DNA from: an uncultured Kordia sp.
GTDB lineage: Bacteria; Bacteroidota; Bacteroidia; Flavobacteriales; Flavobacteriaceae
Direction of reading: 5' to 3'
Assembly (NCBI RefSeq): GCF_947496985.1
Contig: NZ_CANMEZ010000005.1
Coordinates: 186,001-250,000 of the forward strand
DNA: 64,000 nucleotides
Made by a program: the position numbers and the translations under genes. The notes below the pieces were generated by a model, which ran no database searches, was not told the origin of the DNA, and saw only the letters and a program-made list of their open reading frames with translations. Below, piece after piece: positions 49,339 to 60,315 of the stretch; within the stretch, counting starts at the first letter, position 1, and every line of letters starts with the position of its first letter.

Positions 49339-51912
49339 ATGGACAGTTTAGCAAAAGCATTAGCTATTAATCATTATAATTTGTCTCTTTCAACTAAGAA
49401 TACTGATGATTCAGATTTTGATCCTTCTGAGATAAAATGGAAAAGGATAGAAACAATACTCAAAAGAGGAATTACAGAAGATGATATAGGTTTTTCTCGA
49501 AACATTCTCATAATTGGAGCAGGAGCTTCTAAAAATGCATGTAGTGAAGCTTACACAACAGATCAAATTGTAGAAAAACTTTATGAGAAATTATCAGTTT
49601 TTGAAATGATATACGGAACTAAAAAAGAATTAGAAAAAGATAAAGAAAAAGAAAAAGAAATCTCCAAAATAATTGAACAGAATAAAAAGACTAGACCTTT
49701 TGCAGAGAAATTTTTTTCAGATGCTTTCAAACATATAAATCGGGTAAGAGATGATTCAATGAAAATGAAGACATTATTGGATAAAATTGGATTTGAAGGT
49801 GCTTTAAAAATTTTACATGAGTTTATTAATAAAGAAGATATAACAAAATGTATTGTTGAACTTTTAAATTATAGATATATACCAAATTTATTTTATGAAA
49901 TCATTGCACATATGTTTAATCATCGATTTATAGATGTCATCATCAACTTAAATTTTGATGAAATGTTAGATAGTGCTATTGAAGATGAAATGGGAGATTC
50001 TGACTGGATGAAAATCACAAATGATGCATCATGTATAAAGTTTGAGAAAGCGATTGTTGAAAATAGGTTAAGAATACCTCTTTATATAAAACCTCATGGC
50101 ACAATCAGTGATATTGATTCGCTATTGTATTCTGTGCCACAATATTTAAACTTGTCAAGCTCTATTAGAGATTTACTTAAAAAAATATTTAAAGGGACAG
50201 TTTCCCATACTAATGAACTTGATCAAGGTGAAAAAAAGATAAAAAGATTCAACATTATTGCAGTTGGATATGCATTTAATGATACTGATGTATTCGAGCA
50301 TGTATGTGAAAATATACTCAAAAATTATAGGCATAGAAAAAAAGATAGATTTGAGACTAGTCTTTATATATTCAATCCTCATCCGATAGAAATTTTACAA
50401 AACATCTCCGAAAAGATAGATCATATAAATGATTATAATCAATATGATAAATTTAAGAAAGAACTAACCTATTATATTGATCATGACAGATTGAAAAAAT
50501 TAGAAATTAAGATTTTAAACGAAGTAAATGATAGAAAAAAAGAAGAACTGAAAAAAAGATATAGTATACAAAAAAAACAAATAAAAAAAGTAAAAAAAAC
50601 TATTTTAAAACTTTTTGTAGCTAGTAAAGATGTAAACTCAATGGACAATATAAATCTTAAATTTTTAAGCTTATATAAAAATATTAGAGATTATTTTAAT
50701 TCTCCATTTGAGCCTGCCTTACCTTTGAGACATTTGTTTATCTGTAAAATTTTCACACAAAAGTATCTAGAGGGGATTCTAAAAACAGATCCTACTGCAA
50801 AAGGATTAGAACAACTTCTTCAAGATAGATATAAGGTAAATTTACTTTTTGATTTATTAAAATTTAATGGTGAAGTTCCAATAAATGTAATTACACATGG
50901 TAGGACAGGGAAATATTACCGTTTATATTCTGAAGAATTTCTTGATAATAAGAACTCAGATAAAAATAAGTTAGAATACATTTTTGATTTATTGCACCAT
51001 GAAAGAAGTGGAACTTTCAAAGAAGATAGCTTTTTAGTCAATGAAGAGTTTTTAAAATCTCAAAAAATTTATGAGTCATTTTATGGTAATAAAGAAACCA
51101 AACATCTTACTGTTAATAATAAAGAATTTTACGAAAAATTTGCTAAGATTATAGGAGAAATTATAGAAGAATATAAAAATAGTGATGTAAATAAAATTTT
51201 TAAAGATGTAATTTTAGAGTGCTCAATTCATAATAAGATTCCCTACACAGGTTCACATGAAATAAATTCAAAATATGATGATCCTGAATATGTGAAATTT
51301 TACCCTTTTAATAGTGAAAATATCATTAATACAAATTTGAGTTTAACATGGCATTTTTATGATTATTCAGTGAATAACCTAAAAGATTGGAATAAACTAA
51401 TCATGGTTTCTTATTCCGGAAGTGCATTGATTAACCTACATATTAAAAGTTCTAATAAAGAAAATACGCATCTTGAGAAAATATTTGATAAAGGAAAAAC
51501 AATTGAATTATATTACGAATGTGAGCACCCTGTTTTTTTTGAAAAAGAAGATAAAGATGAAATGACACCTAAATCTATTATTAATTTTATAAAAAATGAT
51601 TTAAGTAAAGAAAATTTTACTTATCATAATATCAATAAAATTAAAAATTTCCATAAAATGGCATTATTCTTAGATAGAGATGAAGTAAAATATGGAATTT
51701 ACTTTTTCAATCCTCCACATAAAAATAGAATTAACCCTGTTTGGTTTTCTGTAGTTGAAGACGATAAGAAAAAAGGGAGGGATTTCAATAAAAAGAATTT
51801 GAAAATCATGAAAGAGTATGCTGAAACTTTAAAAGAGAAAGTTCGTGAACAAAATGAAATTAATAGCCTAAAATTAGAGATTGAAAAGTTAAAGGAACAA
51901 AAAAGAAATTGA
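49339..51912 (+). CDS. SIR2-like (SIR2_2-type) domain protein with large uncharacterised C-terminal region; candidate anti-phage NADase
   Basis: aa 56-64 ILIIGAGAS; aa 203-210 NLNFDEML; aa 251-255 KPHGT; aa 308-317 AVGYAFNDTD; 857 aa. Confidence 0.85.
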   Translation: MDSLAKALAINHYNLSLSTKNTDDSDFDPSEIKWKRIETILKRGITEDDIGFSRNILIIGAGASKNACSEAYTTDQIVEKLYEKLSVFEMIYGTKKELEKDKEKEKEISKIIEQNKKTRPFAEKFFSDAFKHINRVRDDSMKMKTLLDKIGFEGALKILHEFINKEDITKCIVELLNYRYIPNLFYEIIAHMFNHRFIDVIINLNFDEMLDSAIEDEMGDSDWMKITNDASCIKFEKAIVENRLRIPLYIKPHGTISDIDSLLYSVPQYLNLSSSIRDLLKKIFKGTVSHTNELDQGEKKIKRFNIIAVGYAFNDTDVFEHVCENILKNYRHRKKDRFETSLYIFNPHPIEILQNISEKIDHINDYNQYDKFKKELTYYIDHDRLKKLEIKILNEVNDRKKEELKKRYSIQKKQIKKVKKTILKLFVASKDVNSMDNINLKFLSLYKNIRDYFNSPFEPALPLRHLFICKIFTQKYLEGILKTDPTAKGLEQLLQDRYKVNLLFDLLKFNGEVPINVITHGRTGKYYRLYSEEFLDNKNSDKNKLEYIFDLLHHERSGTFKEDSFLVNEEFLKSQKIYESFYGNKETKHLTVNNKEFYEKFAKIIGEIIEEYKNSDVNKIFKDVILECSIHNKIPYTGSHEINSKYDDPEYVKFYPFNSENIINTNLSLTWHFYDYSVNNLKDWNKLIMVSYSGSALINLHIKSSNKENTHLEKIFDKGKTIELYYECEHPVFFEKEDKDEMTPKSIINFIKNDLSKENFTYHNINKIKNFHKMALFLDRDEVKYGIYFFNPPHKNRINPVWFSVVEDDKKKGRDFNKKNLKIMKEYAETLKEKVREQNEINSLKLEIEKLKEQKRN

Positions 51913-51918
51913 ACGAGT

Positions 51919-54054
51919 TTACTTTATTAATTCAATAGATTTTTCAACCTCCGTTAAAGGAAGCTTGCAGGTTCCATTAACGCAGACATAAATGTAAGTA
52001 CCATCTTCTATAAAACGATTTTGTAAAAGTGGAATCGTACTTTCTGACATCGTTCCGGCAACTAAAATATTGGGTAAATAATAGGTGTTTAATTGCTGCA
52101 TTTTTTCCAATCCTTCTGAACCTGCAATGGCAACTTCAAAATACGGACTTGTGTAGTTTGACATTAATTGTAACCAGTTGGAATAGGAAGAAGGCGAATT
52201 GCCTATGTTTGGAATCATATTCGTTAACATTTGCTTCGCTTGGTTTTCGTATTCTTTGTTACTATAATAATGACTCAGTTTGAATAAATTATTTGCCATG
52301 ATAGAATTAGAAGCTGGAATTACATTATCGTTCACTTCTGTTTTTCTAGCAATTAAATTTGTATCTGTATCAGATGTAAAATAAAACATCTGTGTTTTTT
52401 CGTCTTTAAAATGTGTCTGTGTGTAATTGGTTAATTCTTTGGCTTTTTGCAACCATGCTTCATCAAAAGTTACTTGATACAACGCAATAAAACTTTCTAT
52501 AACAGCCGCATAGTCTTCCAAATATCCATTAATACTACTTTTACCATCTTTATAATTATGATTCAGTCCGCCATCTGTTCGGAGTTGATTCTGTATGATG
52601 AAGTGTGCATTCTTTTTAGCAGCTTCTAAATATTCAGCGTTTCCAAATGCACGATACGCATCTACATATCCTTTTAGCATCAATGCGTTCCAAGAAGTCA
52701 ATACTTTATCATCTAATCGTGGTTTTGCTCGTTGTTCACGTGCTTCAAATAGTGATTTTTTCCAGTTTTGTATTTTCGCGCTAAGCGTATCAAGATCAAG
52801 ATTATTTTTTGCGGCAAAATCAACTTTAGATTCTTTTCGAATTAAAACATAATAATTGTCTTCCCATTTTCCATATGAATTTACATTGTAAAACTTTTTA
52901 AACAATTCGAAATCTTCTTTTAAAATAACTTCTAATTCAGCTTTCGTCCAACGATAAAAAGCTCCTTCTTCCAGTTCGTTTGTTGCTGTCATACTATCTG
53001 CATCAAGCGAAGAATAAAAAGCTCCGTTTGTAGTTGTTAATTCACGGTTTATGAATGTAAGTGTTTCTGTAACAATGTCTTTGTGTAATTCATTTTTTGT
53101 TGCCAAATATGACTCAGAATATAAACTAACCAATTGAGCGTTGTCGTATAACATCTTTTCAAAATGTGGGACATGCCATTTTTTATCTGTAGAATATCTT
53201 GAAAAACCACCACCAATTTGATCGTAAATACCGCCATATGCCATCATTTTTAGTGTAGTATTTACATATGATTGCACTTTTTCATCAGTATGTTGAATTC
53301 CATAACGCAATTGAAATTTTAAGTTAGTAGGCATTGGAAACTTTAGTTGTGTTTTTTGACCGCCTTTATTGAAGTCTAAATAAGAATTCCAGGTTTTTAC
53401 ATAGGATTGAATGGTTTCAAGGTTGAATGGAGCTGCTTCTTTATTTAAGGTAATTAATTCTGATTTTTGAATACCTTCAGTTAGTTTTTCAGCATATTCC
53501 ATCACTTTCTCAGGGTTCTTTTCATATAATGAAGAAATATCGTTGAGCGCTCCCATCCATTGTCTTTTGGTAAAATACGTGCCGCCAAAAATAGGTCGTC
53601 CATCAGGCAATGTAATACAATTTAATGGCCAGCCGCCACTTCCTGTCATTAATTGAACAGCATTCATATATACCTGATCAATATCTGGTCGTTCTTCTTT
53701 ATCAATTTTAATACTGACAAATTTGTCATTCATCAACTTGGCTACAGAATCATTTTTAAAACTTTCGTCTTCCATTACATGGCACCAATGACAAGCAGAA
53801 TATCCGATAGATATAATAATGAGTTTATTTTCCTCTTTAGCCTGCGCAAGTGCTTTCGGATTCCACGACTTCCAATTTACAGGATTGTGTGCATGTTGTA
53901 ACAAATAAGGACTTGTTTCATGAATCAATTCATTTGTATATTGATGCTCATTTACGTGATTGGTATCTGTTTTGGAAACACAACCAAGTACGCTAGTAAT
54001 AAGTACAGCAATTGCATAACATTTAAATTTTTTCAACTGTTGAAATAGAGTCAT
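51919..54054 (-). CDS. Thioredoxin domain-containing protein (DUF255/YyaL-like) with lipoprotein-like N-terminus
   Basis: [61 protein letters not shown]...[24 protein letters not shown]. Confidence 0.96.
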   Translation of the reverse strand: MTLFQQLKKFKCYAIAVLITSVLGCVSKTDTNHVNEHQYTNELIHETSPYLLQHAHNPVNWKSWNPKALAQAKEENKLIIISIGYSACHWCHVMEDESFKNDSVAKLMNDKFVSIKIDKEERPDIDQVYMNAVQLMTGSGGWPLNCITLPDGRPIFGGTYFTKRQWMGALNDISSLYEKNPEKVMEYAEKLTEGIQKSELITLNKEAAPFNLETIQSYVKTWNSYLDFNKGGQKTQLKFPMPTNLKFQLRYGIQHTDEKVQSYVNTTLKMMAYGGIYDQIGGGFSRYSTDKKWHVPHFEKMLYDNAQLVSLYSESYLATKNELHKDIVTETLTFINRELTTTNGAFYSSLDADSMTATNELEEGAFYRWTKAELEVILKEDFELFKKFYNVNSYGKWEDNYYVLIRKESKVDFAAKNNLDLDTLSAKIQNWKKSLFEAREQRAKPRLDDKVLTSWNALMLKGYVDAYRAFGNAEYLEAAKKNAHFIIQNQLRTDGGLNHNYKDGKSSINGYLEDYAAVIESFIALYQVTFDEAWLQKAKELTNYTQTHFKDEKTQMFYFTSDTDTNLIARKTEVNDNVIPASNSIMANNLFKLSHYYSNKEYENQAKQMLTNMIPNIGNSPSSYSNWLQLMSNYTSPYFEVAIAGSEGLEKMQQLNTYYLPNILVAGTMSESTIPLLQNRFIEDGTYIYVCVNGTCKLPLTEVEKSIELIK

Positions 54055-54268
54055 ATTATAAGTAGCTATCGATTGATGAAATATAGTATTAAAATTTCAA
54101 TTTCTTTTGAAGTAACCTTAATTAAATATAGTGTAAGGACTATTTTTTTCAATACGAATACGGATGCATCATTTGTTGTATTATTTGCTCGATTTATCAC
54201 ATTTCTATTTTATTATCGCGCTATTTTTAGTAAAAATTTAATACACTAACAACCTTAAATTAATAGCT

Positions 54269-55651
54269 ATGTCTAAAAAAACTTTTTTACTACTCATAAC
54301 TGCCGTCTCAGCTTTGGGCGGATTATTATTTGGTTATGATACTGGAGTCATTAATGGAGCACAATTTTACTTAAGTAAATTTTTTGTGTTAGATGATGTC
54401 ATGAAAGGTTGGGTTGTTGGTAGTGCGTTAATAGGTTGTTTATTTGGAGCTATTGCAGCTGGATTTTTAAGTATAAAATTAGGAAGAAAGCAATCGTTGA
54501 TTATTTCTGCGGTTTTATTCACATTATCTGCATACGGCTCAGGATTGCCAGAATTGTTTCCGCAAACCGTTTCTACATTAGTATTCTTTAGAATTTTAGG
54601 AGGTTTAGGAATAGGAATCGCTTCTATGAATGCACCTATGTATATTGCCGAAATTACACCAAGTGATATTCGTGGAAAAATGGTAACCTATTATCAATTA
54701 GCCATCGTAATTGGATTCTTTGTTGTGTTTTTAGCGACATATTTTATTGGAAACAATCTGTCAGAAGCTCAAAATATTGATTTTGGTTGGCGACGCATGT
54801 TTTGGTCAGAATTAATTCCAAGTTTGTTATTTCTAGTATTGCTGTTTTTTGTGCCAAAAAGCCCACGTTGGTTAGCATTAAAAGGAAAAGATGACGAAGC
54901 ATTAGTGGTGTTAAATAAAATTCATGATGAAGAATTTGCTTCAAAAGAATTAGAAGATATAAAAGATTCACTAACAAAAAGTACAGACAAAGTAAAAGTG
55001 AATTACTTTTCAAAAGCTATTTTAGGAATCATTATTATAGGAACAGCATTGTCTGTTTTGCAACAATTTACAGGAATCAATGCAGTATTATATTACGGAG
55101 CAGACATTTTTGAAAAAGCCTTAGGTTTTGGAAAAGAAGATGTATTAGCACAACAAATATTACTAGCATTTATAAACCTAATATTCACATTTGTGGCAAT
55201 GTTTACGGTAGATAAATTTGGTAGAAAACCATTAATTTATATAGGTTCAGGAGGAATGATTCTCGGATTTTTATTACTTGGTGTAAGTTTACAACAGCAA
55301 TCAGTTGGAATCATCTCATTACTAGGAGTTTTAATTTTTATTGGCTCGTTTGCTTTATCAATGGGACCAGTAGTTTGGGTGATATTATCAGAAATGTTTC
55401 CCAACAAAATTAGAAGTGTAGCGATGTCAGTTGCTGTTGCAGCACAATGGGCAGCAAACTATGTAGTATCACAATCGTTTCCTGTTGTTATGGGAAGTGA
55501 AGTAAATAATGGACCAACTTGGAATGGTTCATTACCGTATTTCATTTTCATAGCATTTATCCTTGTGATTGTGTTTGTTACATACAAATATATTCCAGAA
55601 ACCAAAGGGAAAACACTTGAAGAAATAGAAGGTTTCTGGGAAGAAGCCTAA
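54269..55651 (+). CDS. Sugar porter family MFS transporter
   Basis: GGLLFGYDTGVINGA; GGLGIGIASMNAPMYIAEITPSDIRGKMVTYYQLAIVIGFF; QQFTGINAVLYYGADIF; PETKGKTLEEIE. Confidence 0.96.
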   Translation: MSKKTFLLLITAVSALGGLLFGYDTGVINGAQFYLSKFFVLDDVMKGWVVGSALIGCLFGAIAAGFLSIKLGRKQSLIISAVLFTLSAYGSGLPELFPQTVSTLVFFRILGGLGIGIASMNAPMYIAEITPSDIRGKMVTYYQLAIVIGFFVVFLATYFIGNNLSEAQNIDFGWRRMFWSELIPSLLFLVLLFFVPKSPRWLALKGKDDEALVVLNKIHDEEFASKELEDIKDSLTKSTDKVKVNYFSKAILGIIIIGTALSVLQQFTGINAVLYYGADIFEKALGFGKEDVLAQQILLAFINLIFTFVAMFTVDKFGRKPLIYIGSGGMILGFLLLGVSLQQQSVGIISLLGVLIFIGSFALSMGPVVWVILSEMFPNKIRSVAMSVAVAAQWAANYVVSQSFPVVMGSEVNNGPTWNGSLPYFIFIAFILVIVFVTYKYIPETKGKTLEEIEGFWEEA

Positions 55652-55721
55652 ATGATTTTTAATTTAAATTTGATAAAGATGTAAAATTGGATAAGTTTGA
55701 TGGTAGAAATGACACTATAAT

Positions 55722-58700
55722 ATGAAAAAGAGGTTCTGTTTTTTTAGTTTGCTAATGTACTTAGTTTGTTTCAATTCTTGGTCACAAGAAACGACGCAGA
55801 AATATGACTTTGTGAGTATAAAAGAAGGGATTTCTAAAGTTGGAATTTACACAATTATCCAAGATGATTTAGGGTTTATTTGGTTAGGAACAAATGGTGC
55901 AGGATTATATCGTTACGACGGAATTAGCTATGAATCATATAAATACATTATTGATGATCCTACTTCGTTGAGTAGTAGTTTGGTGCAAAGTTCATACTTA
56001 GATAGTAAAAATAGATTGTGGTTCGGAACTGAAAATGGACTCAATTTATACGATCGCGAAAATGATCGATTTCAGCGAATACCTAGCGAAGCTTTCAATA
56101 TTGAAGAAAGTGAAAATATTACGATTAGTAGTATGAAAGAAGATCAGCATGGGAATCTTTTTCTAGGTACGCTCGATTTAGGATTGTTCAAAATGAATTT
56201 GAACGATTTTACCGTAGAACGTGTGCTGAGTAACGAATCGTTGGAATCTATTTCGTTAAATGGAAGTGCAATTGATATAGATGTTGATGGAAATGTATAC
56301 GTGGCAACAGATAGAGGAATTAAATCGTATGATTACAAAACAAATACACTACGTCCGGCAGTATTTCAGAATACATCAGGTGATTTTCACATAAACAATC
56401 CAACGGAATCATTATTAATTGATAAAGAGAATACGATTTGGTTAGGTACCGAAACTGATGGACTAATTAGAGTGCGTACCGTTATATCTTCCAATAATGA
56501 ACCAATTCACAAAATTGACACGTTTTCATTTTCAGAAAATCAATTTCTATCCTTAGCCGAATTAAAAAACGGAACATTATTATGCGGAACGGAAAATGAT
56601 GGATTGTATCACATTGACAAAACTGGTAAAATTTTAAATCTTTACGAAGCCAATAAAAGCAATACAAGTAGTATTCTTTCCAATTCTATTTGGTCTTTGT
56701 ACTTAGATACAGATGAACGTATTTGGGTTGGTTATTATAATAAAGGTGTTTCTGTATATGATAATTTGTATGATAAGTTTAATGAAATCAGAAGCTTACC
56801 GGAAAACCCAAATTCATTGCAATATGTTTCTGTTGCTGCCATAGAGGAAGATGATGATAATAATTTATGGATTGGTATGGATGGTGGAGGAATTGATGTT
56901 TTTGACAAGAAAAATCATAACATAACTCACATCAATACAAAAAATGATCAAACATATAAAGGTCTTACTAGTGATTATATTGAAAGCTTACTAGTTGATT
57001 CAAATCAAAATTTGTGGGCTGGAAGTTGGGATAAAGGATTGTTTTATTTGAAAAAAGGAACAAAGAAGTTTGTCAATTTTACACGGAAAAACACAAATGA
57101 AAATTTAAGTTCTAATACTATATTAACGCTTGCAGAAGATTCTGAAGGTATTATTTGGATAGGATCATACAATAGTGGATTGCATTCGTTTGATCCAAAT
57201 ACAAATACATTTACACATTACAATTTTGAACCTTTTATTACCAATAGATTAGTAGATATTGAAGTGCGAAAAGTTATTATAGATCGTAATGATCATATTT
57301 GGTTAGGAACTGAAATAGGTTTATTTAAAGTAGAAAAGTTAGATGATGGTGAGTTTTCAGTGATTTCGATGCGAGATAAAATGCCTGAAAACTTCAAAAA
57401 CCACAATAGTTCAGACAATATATTACCCATCTTTGAAAGTGCTGATCGTTCTATTTGGGTAGGAACACGTGGTGCTGGAATGTGTAAATATGATCCTGCA
57501 ACCGAAACGTTTGTTTGGTATAATAAACTAAACGGATTGGTTGAAGAAAATGTAAACGGAATTACGCAAAGTGTAGATGGAAACATTTGGATAGCAGGAA
57601 ACTCAGGAATAACAAAGTTAAATGTAAAAGACAACACGTTTACAAATTATACAAGTAATGACGGTTTATTGTCTAATGATTACAACATCAATTCTGCATT
57701 TAGAGACAAAGATGGATTGTTATATTTTGGAAACTTTCAAGGTGTAGATTATTTCAATCCGTTAGACATAAAAATCAACAAAAATGTACCTTCATTATAT
57801 CTGACAGAATTTAAATTATTCAATGAAAACGTAATTCCTAACGAAGAAAAATCGCCCTTAGAAAAAGTAATATCTAAAACAGATAGCTTAACACTTAATA
57901 GCAAACAGTCGGTTTTTACAATTGAATATTCAAGTATAAACTACACACGACCAGAAAAAAATGAATATGCATATTACTTAGAAGGATATGAAACTTCTTG
58001 GAATTATGTTGGTAAAAAACGAAGTGCAACGTATACCAACTTAGATCCGGGAACGTATACATTTAAACTAAAAGCGGCAAACAATGATGGTGTTTGGAAT
58101 GAATCTCCACTGTTATTAAATATTACAATTTTGCCACCTTGGTGGAAAACTACTTGGGCATTGTTATCATATGCTTTGTTAGTTTTATTAGGTGTATATC
58201 TGTTGAATAAAATAACGCAGACGCGAATAAAAGACAAGCAATTAGTAGCCAACGAACGTAACAATCGTTTGTTAGAAAAAGAATTGAATGAAAAGAAATT
58301 ACAATTTTTCACAAACATATCACACGAATTCAGGACGCCACTTTCCTTGATTATTGGTCCGTTGGAAGATATTATTAAAAATGATAGTTCTATCATTCCT
58401 GAAAGAATTAAAGAAAAACACAATACCATTCATAAAAACACGAATAGATTATATCGTTTAATTAATGAATTATTGGATTTTAGAAAGCTTGAATTAGATA
58501 AAGTTCGAATCAAAGTACGAGAACTCAATCTTGTATCGTTTACGAAAAGCGTAACAAGTCACTTTAAAGAAGAAGCATTCATAAAAAACATTCATCTTAG
58601 TGTTGATACAGACATTCAGGATATTGAAGTCTTTGCTGATGAGCGTATGTTGGAAAAAATAGTTTTCAATATCTTATCAAACGCATTTAAAGTAACGCCA

Positions 58701-59897
58701 GAAGGTGGCGCTATCACAGTTGATTTATCTGCAAAAGAAGACTTAGTTGATTTACCATTGGCTAATGACAAAGAAAAAATAAAAGCAATTGAAATTTCAA
58801 TTTCAGATACAGGTCCAGGTTTAAAACAAGATCAAGTAGATAAAATATTCAAACGTTTCTATCAGGTTGATAACTTAAACAAAACCTATTATGGCGGCAC
58901 AGGAATTGGCTTAGAAGTAGTGCAAAATTTCGTGAAACTTCACAAAGGGAAAATAAAAGTAACAAGTGAAGTTGGTACAGGAACAACTTTTACAATTGTA
59001 TTGCCTGCAAGTGGAGAATATTTTAGTGAAGACGAACGACTATCAGAAAAAGTAGAAGATCAAGTTCAAAAAGAAGAAACCTTTGTAATTCCTGCTCCAA
59101 GTACTGAAAATATTCCAGAAGAAGATGAGGAAAATGTAAATGTAGCATCACATACATTATTAATTGTAGAAGACAATACAGAATTACGAAATTATCTGAA
59201 AAATGAACTAAAAACACAATACAAAATACTGCTTGCTAAAAACGGAAAAGAAGGATTACAATTGGCAAAAGAATTTTTGCCAGATATTATCATGACAGAT
59301 GTTATTATGCCCGAAATGGATGGTTTCATGTTTTGTAAAAACATAAAAAGTGATATCAAAACGAGTCATATTCCATTACTAATGCTAACGGCTAAAACAC
59401 GTATAGAAAACCGAATGGAAGGTATTGAAAACGGAGCAGACGCTTATATGGTAAAACCTTTTGATGTCGGTTTATTAAAATTACGCTTGTCACAGTTAAT
59501 TACAAGTAGACAATTAATATTCAATAAATACTTTAGTGTTATCAGTGATGCAGATAATAAAACCACGACTTCTATTGACAAAGAATTTATTGAAAAAGTA
59601 TTGGGTTACATTAATGAAAGTATTGGTGATCCTAACTTAAACGTGGAATCGTTGGCTTCACAATTAAACTTAAGTAGAAGTCAATTCTATCGAAAAATAA
59701 AAGCCTTAACAAACCAAACGGCAAATGAATTTATTCGTAATATTCGATTATTGCGTGCCAAGCAAATCATAGAAACGGGTAACAATAACATAAGCGAAGT
59801 ATGTTACAAAGTAGGTTTCTCATCACCATCATACTTTACAAAATGCTTTAAAAGTCACTTTGGTGTCTTGCCAAAAGAAATAGAAAGCAGTAAGTAA
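55722..59897 (+). CDS. Hybrid two-component system protein (propeller sensor, Y_Y_Y, HisKA/HATPase, receiver, AraC HTH)
   Basis: Propeller repeats; FFTNISHEFRTPLSLIIGPLEDI (H-box); YYGGTGIGLEVVQNFVKLHKG; receiver MTDVIMPEMDGFMFC; AraC HTH EVCYKVGFSSPSYFTKCFKSHFGVLPKE. Confidence 0.97.
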   Translation: MKKRFCFFSLLMYLVCFNSWSQETTQKYDFVSIKEGISKVGIYTIIQDDLGFIWLGTNGAGLYRYDGISYESYKYIIDDPTSLSSSLVQSSYLDSKNRLWFGTENGLNLYDRENDRFQRIPSEAFNIEESENITISSMKEDQHGNLFLGTLDLGLFKMNLNDFTVERVLSNESLESISLNGSAIDIDVDGNVYVATDRGIKSYDYKTNTLRPAVFQNTSGDFHINNPTESLLIDKENTIWLGTETDGLIRVRTVISSNNEPIHKIDTFSFSENQFLSLAELKNGTLLCGTENDGLYHIDKTGKILNLYEANKSNTSSILSNSIWSLYLDTDERIWVGYYNKGVSVYDNLYDKFNEIRSLPENPNSLQYVSVAAIEEDDDNNLWIGMDGGGIDVFDKKNHNITHINTKNDQTYKGLTSDYIESLLVDSNQNLWAGSWDKGLFYLKKGTKKFVNFTRKNTNENLSSNTILTLAEDSEGIIWIGSYNSGLHSFDPNTNTFTHYNFEPFITNRLVDIEVRKVIIDRNDHIWLGTEIGLFKVEKLDDGEFSVISMRDKMPENFKNHNSSDNILPIFESADRSIWVGTRGAGMCKYDPATETFVWYNKLNGLVEENVNGITQSVDGNIWIAGNSGITKLNVKDNTFTNYTSNDGLLSNDYNINSAFRDKDGLLYFGNFQGVDYFNPLDIKINKNVPSLYLTEFKLFNENVIPNEEKSPLEKVISKTDSLTLNSKQSVFTIEYSSINYTRPEKNEYAYYLEGYETSWNYVGKKRSATYTNLDPGTYTFKLKAANNDGVWNESPLLLNITILPPWWKTTWALLSYALLVLLGVYLLNKITQTRIKDKQLVANERNNRLLEKELNEKKLQFFTNISHEFRTPLSLIIGPLEDIIKNDSSIIPERIKEKHNTIHKNTNRLYRLINELLDFRKLELDKVRIKVRELNLVSFTKSVTSHFKEEAFIKNIHLSVDTDIQDIEVFADERMLEKIVFNILSNAFKVTPEGGAITVDLSAKEDLVDLPLANDKEKIKAIEISISDTGPGLKQDQVDKIFKRFYQVDNLNKTYYGGTGIGLEVVQNFVKLHKGKIKVTSEVGTGTTFTIVLPASGEYFSEDERLSEKVEDQVQKEETFVIPAPSTENIPEEDEENVNVASHTLLIVEDNTELRNYLKNELKTQYKILLAKNGKEGLQLAKEFLPDIIMTDVIMPEMDGFMFCKNIKSDIKTSHIPLLMLTAKTRIENRMEGIENGADAYMVKPFDVGLLKLRLSQLITSRQLIFNKYFSVISDADNKTTTSIDKEFIEKVLGYINESIGDPNLNVESLASQLNLSRSQFYRKIKALTNQTANEFIRNIRLLRAKQIIETGNNNISEVCYKVGFSSPSYFTKCFKSHFGVLPKEIESSK

Positions 59898-60064
59898 CAT
59901 AAATCAGAAATAAAGCATTATCAGCTTTAGGTAGTTCTTTTCCATAGAGTACTATGGTTTGTTCGTTAAAAATCTGAATATTGTAAATTTAAAGCAAGCT
60001 ATTCTTAAGTTTCTGAAAAAGATTATATCTGGAAGGTATTAAATAATATAACAAAGAACTGCAT

Positions 60065-60096
60065 AAAAAAAGGATTCTCGTATGAGAATCCTTTTC
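60065..60096 (-). terminator. Terminator for precursor F
   Basis: aaaaaggattctcgtatgagaatcctttt. Confidence 0.8.
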
Positions 60097-60117
60097 ATAT
60101 TAATACTACTAAAATTT

Positions 60118-60315
60118 TTATGCTGGATGTGTTCCCATATCACAAACCCAACCTTGTGTGCAGTTTGCAGCTATGGTGCAATACTCTTGTAAAGTTCCCC
60201 AACAGTTTCTTGGAGCATAACTTGTAGTAGTTCCTCCACCTTTTGTTGCTTCTGTATTCAAATTAGAAACTGATTTCTTGTTAATTGATAACGATTTAAG
60301 ATTCTTTTTTTTCAT
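60118..60315 (-). CDS. RiPP precursor-like peptide, copy F
   Basis: MKKKNLKSLSINKKSVSNLNTEATKGG + GTTTSYAPRNCWGTLQEYCTIAANCTQGWVCDMGTHPA. Confidence 0.75.
   Translation of the reverse strand: MKKKNLKSLSINKKSVSNLNTEATKGGGTTTSYAPRNCWGTLQEYCTIAANCTQGWVCDMGTHPA

Noticed and set aside
58004-58429. 141-aa minus-strand ORF
   Set aside because: Antisense to the kinase portion of the HTCS gene; no domain and low-complexity shadow composition.
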